This document shows, one piece after another, positions 27,273 through 33,473 of a stretch of DNA of 64,000 nucleotides. The position numbers were made by a program, and so were the translations under genes. Origin of the DNA: a bacterium (lineage in GTDB: Bacteria; Myxococcota_A; Bradymonadia; Bradymonadales; Bradymonadaceae); contig JAUIBR010000031.1 in NCBI GenBank assembly GCA_030427705.1, positions 1 to 64,000 on the forward strand. Reading direction: 5' to 3'. The stretch's first letter is position 1. Each line of letters starts with the position of its first letter. A model generated the notes under the pieces. The model was not told the DNA's origin, did not search any database, and saw only the letters and a program-made list of their open reading frames with translations.

Positions 27273-27300
27273 TTGACTCACTCGCTCCACTCCCTAATCT
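27273..27300 (+). promoter_or_regulatory. Candidate promoter of the inositol-phosphate synthase gene
   Basis: TTGACT and TAATCT hexamers with a 16-base spacer lie 56 bases upstream of the start codon at 27356. A GC-rich palindromic stretch (27310-27322, CGCGCGCGCG) follows in the leader, then TAGGGACG as ribosome-binding region. Confidence 0.5.
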
Positions 27301-27355
27301 GCCCCCGTCCCGCGCGCGCGGGAATTAATGTGAATGGATCAAATAGGGACGTTTC

Positions 27356-28453
27356 ATGTCTAAGGTACGATTGGCAATTGCTGGTGTCGGAAACTGCGCT
27401 TCTTCGCTAGTTCAGGGCATTGAATTCTACAAAAATCAGGACCCTTCAGCCGTTGCTGGCCTCATGCACCCACACGTTGGCGCATATGCAGCCAGCGATA
27501 TTGATGTGGTCGCAGCGTTCGACGTGGATGCTCGCAAAGTTGGAAAGCCACTTCACGAGGCAATCTACGCGGAGCCGAACTGCACGACGATTTTCCAAAA
27601 AGAGATTCCTGCATCGGACGTCGTCGTCCAGATGGGACCTGTTTTTGACGGCGTTGCAGCGCACATGGTGAACTACCCTGACAATCAAGCGTTCCGCCAG
27701 GCAGACGCGGCTGAAGTTGATGTCGTTCAAGTTCTGAAAGACACGAAAGCAGACGTGTTGGTTTGCTACCTTCCTGTGGGCTCAGAGCAGGCGGTTCGCC
27801 ACTACGCTCAGGCATGCTTGGAAGCAGGCGTCGGCATGGTGAATTGCGTACCCGTTTTCATCGCTTCGAACCCTGAGTTCGCACAGCAGTTCAAGGACAA
27901 GGGTCTTCCAATTGTCGGCGACGACATCAAGAGCCAGTTCGGCGCGACCATTCTTCACCGCGTTCTGACTCGCCTGTTGGGTGACCGCGGTGTTCGTCTT
28001 CAGCGTACGTACCAGCTCAATACGGGCGGCAATACGGACTTCCTCAACATGCTTGAGCACGACCGATTGAAGTCGAAGAAGGTCTCGAAGACGGAAGCGG
28101 TGCAGTCGCAGCTTGATGAGCGTCTTGAAGAAGAGAACATCCACATCGGCCCATCGGATTACGTGCCATGGCAGAAGGACAACAAGGTTTGCTTCCTTCG
28201 TATGGAATGGGATGGCTTCGGCGATGTTCCTATGCACCTTGAAGCACGTTTGAGTGTTGAAGATTCTCCAAACTCGGCGGGTGTCGCCATCGACGCAATT
28301 CGTTGCTGCAAACTCGCACTGGAGCGAAACCTCGGCGGTCCAATCTTGTCGGCAAGCGCCTACACGATGAAGCACCCACCAAAGCAGGTTCGCGACGACG
28401 ACGCACGTCAGGCGCTTGACCGCTTCATCGCAGGTCAGCCCGAAAATCTCTAG
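27356..28453 (+). CDS. ino1: Inositol-3-phosphate synthase, actinobacterial-type
   Basis: Converts glucose 6-phosphate to 1D-myo-inositol 3-phosphate with NAD as internal cofactor. The 365-residue length matches the short actinobacterial/archaeal form and not the ~500-residue eukaryotic form. Visible features are the NAD-binding AIAGVGNCASSLVQGIEFY, DVVAAFDVDARKVGK, the CVPVFIASNPEF segment, GDDIKSQFGATILHR with the catalytic Lys region, and NTGGNTDFLNM followed by the KSKKVSKTEAV Lys cluster. Gene has its own promoter region and terminator. The product could feed phosphatidylinositol or a compatible solute; no partner gene is in the window. Confidence 0.95.
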   Translation: MSKVRLAIAGVGNCASSLVQGIEFYKNQDPSAVAGLMHPHVGAYAASDIDVVAAFDVDARKVGKPLHEAIYAEPNCTTIFQKEIPASDVVVQMGPVFDGVAAHMVNYPDNQAFRQADAAEVDVVQVLKDTKADVLVCYLPVGSEQAVRHYAQACLEAGVGMVNCVPVFIASNPEFAQQFKDKGLPIVGDDIKSQFGATILHRVLTRLLGDRGVRLQRTYQLNTGGNTDFLNMLEHDRLKSKKVSKTEAVQSQLDERLEEENIHIGPSDYVPWQKDNKVCFLRMEWDGFGDVPMHLEARLSVEDSPNSAGVAIDAIRCCKLALERNLGGPILSASAYTMKHPPKQVRDDDARQALDRFIAGQPENL

Positions 28454-28651
28454 GGAGCCCGCTAGCGCGGGCGGCTGTTGAGTCCGCTTCGCGGACGGCT
28501 ATTGAGCCCTTCGGGCGGCTTAGAGCCCGCTAGCGCGGGCGGCTGTTGAGTCCGCTTCGCGGACGGCTTTGAGCCCGCTAGCGCGGGCGGCCATTGAGCC
28601 CTTCGGGCGGCTATTGAGCCCTTCGGGCGGCTTTTGAGCCGCTTCGCGGAC
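28454..28651. repeat. Short hairpin repeat array 1 (nine units)
   Basis: Nine tandem units of 19-25 bases, each made of GAG, a hairpin, GGCT and two or three T/A/G bases. Hairpins are of three kinds: GCCCGC..GCGGGC, GTCCGC..GCGGAC and the short GCCC-TTC-GGGC; the last unit is damaged. The spacer stays the same while both sides of the stem change together. The array begins straight after the ino1 stop codon and runs into an intrinsic terminator. It is in the opposite orientation to arrays 2 and 3. Confidence 0.85.
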
Positions 28652-28675
28652 GGCTTCCTTCGGGAAGCCTTTTTT
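28652..28675 (+). terminator. Intrinsic terminator of ino1
   Basis: GGCTTCC-TTCG-GGAAGCC followed by six T residues: a 7-base stem with a stable tetraloop. It closes the hairpin repeat array and has the same GGCT start as the repeat units. Confidence 0.88.
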
Positions 28676-28684
28676 GTTTCTTGG

Positions 28685-29503
28685 TCAGAATAGGGCGAGT
28701 TGGCGTCCCGCCATTTTAGGGTTCGGGCGGGCCGTGGTCGTGATTTTTCCGGTCGAGACGGACTGTTGAGCCGCGACCAGCGAGACTCCCGATGCGACCT
28801 CCGCAGCAGCCTCTAACGCAAGCTGCGCGGTGTTGTTCTTGTCGCTGAGGTGTGCAAGTACGACATGTTGCAGCTCTGATGAAACGACCTTCGAAAGCAG
28901 TTGGGCTGCCTGCCAATTGGATAGGTGGCCGGAGCGTCCGCTGACTCGTCGTTTCAGAAAGTGGGGGTAAGGCCCACGTCGGAGCATGTCCAGGTCGTGA
29001 TTGAACTCCAGGACTAGAGCGTCGAGCCCTGTGAGCGCCTCGACGACTCCGTCGTTCCACACCCCCATATCGGTCGCATTCGCAAACGACATCTTCGCGC
29101 TGTCGAACCGATATCCGCAGGGTTCGCTCGCATCGTGAGAGATTGCGAACGCGGTTACATCGAGGCCAAGAATGGTCTGGGTGCTGCCGCGTTTAAGCAC
29201 GACGGGTTCGTGTTCTCCGAAGTTTTCACGGACGGCATTCAACGTGCCACGTGTTCCAAAGACCTGGATGGGAGTCGAACGCTTACCCAGCACCCGCTGG
29301 AGGCCTCGGACATGGTCACTGTGTTCGTGTGTCAGGAAAATCGCGTCGATGTCATCCAGGCCAATTGAGAGCTCCTCAAGACCATCCGTGATTCGCGTAC
29401 AGGAAAGACCACAGTCGATAAGTACTCGCGCGCCGCCGCAGTGCAGAAAAGTCGCGTTTCCCGACGAGCCGCTCCCCAGAACCGCAAAGTAGTCATCTTC
29501 CAT
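28685..29503 (-). CDS. walJ: MBL-fold hydrolase of the WalJ/YycJ family
   Basis: Metallo-beta-lactamase-fold protein of 272 residues. It opens with the family signature VLGSGSSGNATFL, has the metal motif HEHSDH (H59, H61, D63, H64), and the WalJ-type segment EFNHDLDMLRRGPYP followed by GRSGHLSN. WalJ-type proteins are thought to be 5'-3' exonucleases linked to DNA repair or cell-wall control; that function is by family. The start was placed at 29503 because GGAG lies upstream and the frame extension beyond it runs into hairpin repeat array 2. The end of the gene faces ino1. Confidence 0.85.
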   Translation of the reverse strand: MEDDYFAVLGSGSSGNATFLHCGGARVLIDCGLSCTRITDGLEELSIGLDDIDAIFLTHEHSDHVRGLQRVLGKRSTPIQVFGTRGTLNAVRENFGEHEPVVLKRGSTQTILGLDVTAFAISHDASEPCGYRFDSAKMSFANATDMGVWNDGVVEALTGLDALVLEFNHDLDMLRRGPYPHFLKRRVSGRSGHLSNWQAAQLLSKVVSSELQHVVLAHLSDKNNTAQLALEAAAEVASGVSLVAAQQSVSTGKITTTARPNPKMAGRQLALF

Positions 29504-29529
29504 GATCTCCAACTCCGTCCATAAACTAA

Positions 29530-29717
29530 CCGCCCGCGCTCGCGGGCTCAATAGCCGCCCGCGTCAGCGGGCTCGTAGCCGCCCGCAGGGCTCAATAGCC
29601 GTCCGCCAGGCGGACTCAAAAGCCGCCCGCATGAGCGGGCTCAATAGCCGCCCGCAGGGCTCAAAAGCCGCCCGCGTCAGCGGGCTCAAAAGCCGCCCGC
29701 GTCAGCGGGCTCAATAA
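29530..29717. repeat. Short hairpin repeat array 2 (eight units)
   Basis: Eight tandem units, each AGCC or ACC, a hairpin and CTC-AATAG or CTC-AAAAG. Stems are GCCCGC..GCGGGC with loops GCTC, GTCA, ATGA, one GTCCGC-CAG-GCGGAC, and short GCCC-GCA-GGGC. The array fills the gap between the walJ start and the lexA promoter, so transcripts in either direction that start inside it would carry these hairpins. Confidence 0.85.
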
Positions 29718-29780
29718 TGACTACAATCGGCATCGTAACGGCGATGATGGCCTATTTTCAACGTGTTCCGAATGGAATAC

Positions 29781-29810
29781 TTGACATACCGTTCAGATGT
29801 TCAGTAAGTT
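29781..29810 (+). promoter_or_regulatory. lexA promoter with GTTCAG direct repeat (candidate SOS box)
   Basis: A consensus TTGACA (29781-29786) and TAAGTT (29805-29810) are spaced by 18 bases, 48 bases upstream of the lexA start. Between them lie two copies of GTTCAG (29791-29796 and 29799-29804), 8 bases apart. The GTTCAG core is part of the LexA box described for myxobacteria, so self-repression by LexA is likely. Confidence 0.65.
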
Positions 29811-29857
29811 ACATGCGTTCACCCCTTACGGGAACAACAAAAACACGAGGACGGACC

Positions 29858-30535
29858 ATGGAAAGGCCCGCAAAATCATTGACCGCTCGCCAATCGGCGG
29901 TGTTGGATTTCATCATCGACCATATTTCGGACACCGGTTTTCCTCCGACGATCCGAGAGATTGGTAATCACCTCAGCATCAGTTCTACGAACGGGGTTAA
30001 CGACCACTTGAAGGCGCTCGAGAAGAAGGGCTACCTTCTGCGGGAAGATGCGAAATCTCGTGCAATTCGACCGTTGTTCACCCCAATGGGTGAGTCGATC
30101 GAAGCCGGTGTGACGTCGGATGAAACGCCAGTTTTGGACGATGTGCATAGCATCCCGGTGGTCGGACGCATCGCGGCGGGTGCTCCAATTTCGGCCATCG
30201 AGAATATCGAAGAGCGCGTCTCCATCGGCGAAGGTCTTCTTGGGCGTCCAAACGACGTTTTCGGCCTGGTGGTCCGCGGCGATAGTATGATCGAAGACGG
30301 CATCCACGATGGGGACTACATCTTCGTGAAGCGCCAGAACAGCGCTAGGAAGGGCGAAATCGTGGCAGCGATGGTGGACGGTGAGGCGACCGTGAAGCGT
30401 TTCTTCCCGGAAGGCGACAAGATTCGCCTCCAACCTGCCAACTCGGCGATGGAGCCAATCTACATCCACGCCTCCGAAGCGCGCGAGACGGCGATTTTGG
30501 GCAAAGTCATTGGCGTCTTCCGCCGACTCCACTAG
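29858..30535 (+). CDS. lexA: LexA repressor
   Basis: SOS-response repressor that cleaves itself when RecA is activated. The 225-residue product has the N-terminal winged helix (LTARQSAVLDFI, FPPTIREIGNHL) and the C-terminal S24 peptidase part: cleavage site A107-G108 in GRIAAGAPI, nucleophile S143 in GDSMIEDGI and general base K180. The start at 29858 follows a GAGGA site; the open frame before it includes the promoter and is not coding. The gene lies between hairpin repeat arrays 2 and 3 on its two sides. Confidence 0.96.
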   Translation: MERPAKSLTARQSAVLDFIIDHISDTGFPPTIREIGNHLSISSTNGVNDHLKALEKKGYLLREDAKSRAIRPLFTPMGESIEAGVTSDETPVLDDVHSIPVVGRIAAGAPISAIENIEERVSIGEGLLGRPNDVFGLVVRGDSMIEDGIHDGDYIFVKRQNSARKGEIVAAMVDGEATVKRFFPEGDKIRLQPANSAMEPIYIHASEARETAILGKVIGVFRRLH

Positions 30536-30547
30536 GGACTTCTATTC

Positions 30548-30694
30548 AGCCGTACGCGAAGCGTACACCAAAGCCGCCCGCAGGGCTCAGAGCCGCCCGC
30601 GGGGCTCGAAGCCGCCCGCAGGGCTCAAAAGCCGCCCGCAGGGCTCAAAAGCCGCCCGCAGGGCTCAAAAGCCGTCCGCGAAGCGGACTCAGGG
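30548..30694. repeat. Short hairpin repeat array 3 (seven units)
   Basis: Seven units in the same orientation as array 2. The first has stem GTACGC-GAA-GCGTAC, the last GTCCGC-GAA-GCGGAC, and the five between are short GCCC-GCA-GGGC or GCCC-GCG-GGGC hairpins. The linker is CTCAAAAGCC in most. The array fills the gap between the lexA stop and the mtfA start. Confidence 0.85.
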
Positions 30695-30699
30695 TGTGA

Positions 30700-31467
30700 A
30701 TGGGAATTCTTGATTCAATCAATCGTTGGCGGTGGATTTCAAAACCGATACCCGAATCGTGGAAAGAGATTCTGGCGAATTGGTTTCCTCCATACACCAA
30801 CATCCCAGACGATGAACTCGAGCGGTTTCACAACCATCTGAAGTTTTTCCTCTGGGGACGGTATTGGATTGGCGCAGGCGGTCTTGAAGTCACCGAAGAG
30901 ATGAAGGTAGTCATCTCTGCCTCAGCCGCGCGCATTGCCCGAAACCTCGACTACAATGTCTATGATCGTTTGACAGAAATCGTCATCTATCCGGACTCGT
31001 ACAAACATCCCGAAAACGACGACACCGAAGTACTTGGTGAAGCACATCATTGGGGAACAGTGGTGTTCAGCTGGGACGCCGTAAGACACGGCGTATGTGT
31101 ATCAAACGACGGCCACGACACCGCGGTTCACGAGTTTGCGCACGTGCTGGATGTCGCAGATGGGTGGTTCGACGGGACGCCTCAACTACACTCGCGGCGC
31201 GACTATCACGACTGGTCCAGGGTCATGGGTGAGCACTTCATTCAATTGCAGGAACACAAGATGCGACATGGCGTTCTTCGTCGCTACGGTGCGACGAATG
31301 AGGCAGAATTCTTTGCAGTTGCAACGGAGGCTTTCTTTGAGAAGCCAACCAAACTAAAACGCCACGCGCCCGAGCTCTTTGAAGAGTTTGTGCGATTTTA
31401 CCAACTCGACCCCATCGAAGAACGAAAGAAGTATGCAAAACGAGACGGTACGAGCGATAACGGCTGA
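30700..31467 (+). CDS. mtfA: MtfA-type zinc peptidase (M90)
   Basis: Zinc metallopeptidase related to E. coli MtfA, which binds the repressor Mlc and has aminopeptidase activity. The 255-residue product has the HEFAH zinc motif (H144, E145, H148) followed by LDVADGWFDGTP and the late AEFFAVATEAFFEKP segment that supplies the third ligand in this family. The N-terminal WFPPYTNIPDDELERFHNHL also fits. The start ATG lies 6 bases after the end of hairpin array 3, with AGGGTG upstream. The 3' end overlaps hslO by 35 bases. Confidence 0.92.
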   Translation: MGILDSINRWRWISKPIPESWKEILANWFPPYTNIPDDELERFHNHLKFFLWGRYWIGAGGLEVTEEMKVVISASAARIARNLDYNVYDRLTEIVIYPDSYKHPENDDTEVLGEAHHWGTVVFSWDAVRHGVCVSNDGHDTAVHEFAHVLDVADGWFDGTPQLHSRRDYHDWSRVMGEHFIQLQEHKMRHGVLRRYGATNEAEFFAVATEAFFEKPTKLKRHAPELFEEFVRFYQLDPIEERKKYAKRDGTSDNG

Positions 31468-32224
31468 TCGCGGAGTTCGCGTCGCCGCAATGCGTGCGGA
31501 CAACATGGTTCAAGACGTCCTGGCAATTCAGGCGCCGTCCCACTCCCGCGATGTCTTCGGTCAGTTAATGATGGCCGCAGCGCTCATTCGAGAAACCATG
31601 GCGCCTGACCTTCGCGTCCAGGTGACGCTTCGTGGCGAAAACAGCGCCGTGTTTGCGGACAGTTATCCTGGCGGCGTTACCCGCGGAATCGTTGCGGGAC
31701 GCCCGTTTGATCAGGACAAGAAGCAGCTACAGGTGGCGCGGGTCCTCAAAAACGGTACGCTTCAACAGGGCCTGATTGAGGTTCATGGCGGAGATGTTGC
31801 TGCGATGATTCAGCAATACATGGCTGAATCCGAGCAGGCCCAGTCTTTGGTTCGACTCGAGATAGAAGAATCCAAAGACCGCAAAATCAGTGCGGTTGCG
31901 GTGATGGCGCAGCTTCTTCCAGACGGAACGGCGGAGTCGATGGCACAGGTCGAGCAGCACCTCAACGCAGTCAATTTGTTGAGCGCAGAAGCAGAAGAGA
32001 CCGCGCGGGCTCTATGTCCCGGCGGTCTCATTTTGTCGCATCATCCGATCGAGTTTGGTTGCGTTTGCAACCGAGACAAGGTCGTCGGCGCACTCGCCAC
32101 GATGGGAGTTGAAGAGATTCAGCAGATTGTTCGAGCCGACGAGACTTTGACGATTAACTGCGAGTACTGTCTCTCACAATACAACGTCACACCTAACGAA
32201 CTCGCGGCGCTCCTACCAAACTAG
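31433..32224 (+). CDS. hslO: Redox-regulated chaperone Hsp33
   Basis: Holdase chaperone activated by oxidative unfolding. The start at 31433 was chosen because AAAGAAG precedes it and the product then begins MQNETVRAITADRGVR, the usual Hsp33 start; it lies inside the end of mtfA, so translation is probably coupled. The 263-residue product has GGVTRGIVAGRP, the long helical middle domain and the C-terminal zinc site with FGCVCNRD (CxC) and NCEYC (CxxC). It shares the tetranucleotide CTAG as stop codon with the convergent oxygenase gene. Confidence 0.94.
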   Translation: MQNETVRAITADRGVRVAAMRADNMVQDVLAIQAPSHSRDVFGQLMMAAALIRETMAPDLRVQVTLRGENSAVFADSYPGGVTRGIVAGRPFDQDKKQLQVARVLKNGTLQQGLIEVHGGDVAAMIQQYMAESEQAQSLVRLEIEESKDRKISAVAVMAQLLPDGTAESMAQVEQHLNAVNLLSAEAEETARALCPGGLILSHHPIEFGCVCNRDKVVGALATMGVEEIQQIVRADETLTINCEYCLSQYNVTPNELAALLPN

Positions 32225-33327
32225 CCCTTGCCGTCCTCTACAGCACGCATGTCGCCCAAACGGTCGTAGTGACGGTAGCCAAGGCCATCAAGGGCGTTTG
32301 GCGGCGCGAGTCCAATATCCACAAGCGTCTTCATCCCGTACGTGCCCGCCAAAACGGGTGGGCTGTACGCTTGTGTCGCTTCGTCGGTTCTGAACTGCGG
32401 CAGTGGTCCCACGATTTGGTGGGCGTGCAGGTGGATGAAGTGTGCCATCGAAACCCGCGAGAAAGCAGGCGTCTTCGGTGCCTTGATAACGTGCGGGGTC
32501 GCAAGAAACTTGCCGCCCGTTAGAATCTCAAGTTGTTGTCCGACCTGCGCAACCATACATCCCGCGGGTGCCATACCCTGCACCATTTGACCGTGCGGAT
32601 GGTCATCCGTCGGGCGAGTTCTGAGGTACAGGCCGCAATCTGCATCGGGCCGTTGGGTGTACTCGCCGCTCGGATCGAGGAAGCGTCCACCCGGCAACAA
32701 CGTCAAAAGGTTGAAGTCTGTGTGCTCCTCGCCCCAGAGAATCCCGGTGTCGACCTGTGTGTCATTCAACGGCAGGTAGCGAAGCGCACGGGTAACATGC
32801 GGCCCACCATACACAGCAGACTCAAACCGGAACGGCTCAAGCTCCAGAGCCCGTGCGGCCCCACGAAGAAGATAAAGCCCCACTTCGTGCAATTGGTGTC
32901 CAATGGATTCGTAGGTGCGTTTGAACGTGTCAGCGCCTTCAGGCCAGATATTCTCGGAGTAGATCTCCGGATACTCTTGGGCGGCGACATCATCCACAGG
33001 TTCGGGCGCCATGAAGTAGCACTCTTTGAAATCCGGCTGTCCTCCTGCGACCACGGCTCGTTCGGTATCTGGGGGCGTCCAGCCGCGTTGGTACCAGATA
33101 TCCGGGCGAGACATCGCTTCCTTTTCTTCGAGCGGTCGCGACGTGAAGCCCAAAAACGCATCATAGAACGCGGTAAGCAAGTCTTGGTCGATGCCATGAT
33201 TGCGAATGTAAACGAGGCCGTAGTGGCCGAATCCATCGATGATTGCTTGGGATGCGCGCTCTTGGCGTTGCAGATTCGCGCTCGAAAGGTCCTCAAGGTC
33301 GACTACGGGAATTTCCGTTACTGACAT
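32221..33327 (-). CDS. Isopenicillin-N-synthase-family 2-oxoglutarate/Fe(II) oxygenase
   Basis: A 368-residue oxygenase with the double-stranded beta-helix fold. Iron ligands H202, D204 (EEHTDFNLLTLL) and H279 (ATPHVIKA) and the 2-oxoglutarate-binding R291-x-S293 pair are present. The N-terminal IPVVDLEDL and GLVYIRNHGI segments are typical of the family, which includes plant-type oxygenases and ethylene-forming enzymes. Its substrate is unknown and no biosynthetic genes are near. It is divergent from the metal permease gene; its iron dependence may be related to the Fur-box-like site in that shared upstream region. Confidence 0.88.
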   Translation of the reverse strand: MSVTEIPVVDLEDLSSANLQRQERASQAIIDGFGHYGLVYIRNHGIDQDLLTAFYDAFLGFTSRPLEEKEAMSRPDIWYQRGWTPPDTERAVVAGGQPDFKECYFMAPEPVDDVAAQEYPEIYSENIWPEGADTFKRTYESIGHQLHEVGLYLLRGAARALELEPFRFESAVYGGPHVTRALRYLPLNDTQVDTGILWGEEHTDFNLLTLLPGGRFLDPSGEYTQRPDADCGLYLRTRPTDDHPHGQMVQGMAPAGCMVAQVGQQLEILTGGKFLATPHVIKAPKTPAFSRVSMAHFIHLHAHQIVGPLPQFRTDEATQAYSPPVLAGTYGMKTLVDIGLAPPNALDGLGYRHYDRLGDMRAVEDGKG

Positions 33328-33421
33328 GGTTCACCCTGGTGGAGGAATAGACGTTGAGTCGGGCACATTTTGCTTGAGAGCGAGTTCCGGCGCAAAGTGA
33401 GTTTTGGATTGTTTCGTGAGT

Positions 33422-33450
33422 TTGACCCAGTAGTGATAATCAGTTATCAA
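33422..33450 (+). promoter_or_regulatory. Candidate promoter with Fur/Zur-like operator for the metal permease gene
   Basis: TGATAA-TCAG-TTATCA (33434-33449) is a perfect 6-base inverted repeat that resembles half of a Fur-family box. It overlaps a TATCAA -10-like hexamer (33445-33450) spaced 17 bases from a TTGACC (33422-33427). The site lies 24 bases upstream of the permease start. A Fur-family gene is encoded at the far end of the permease gene. Confidence 0.55.
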
Positions 33451-33473
33451 CTGCGTCCATTTTTGGAGCGAAT

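Noticed and set aside
29503-29551. Longer walJ start at 29551 and longer lexA start at 29717
   Set aside because: Both extensions run through the hairpin repeats or the promoter, lack family similarity and have no ribosome-binding site; the shorter starts have one.
28454-30694. Repeat arrays read as a CRISPR
   Set aside because: Units are 19-25 bases with no unique spacers of 30-40 bases between identical repeats, the hairpins themselves vary, and there are no cas genes.
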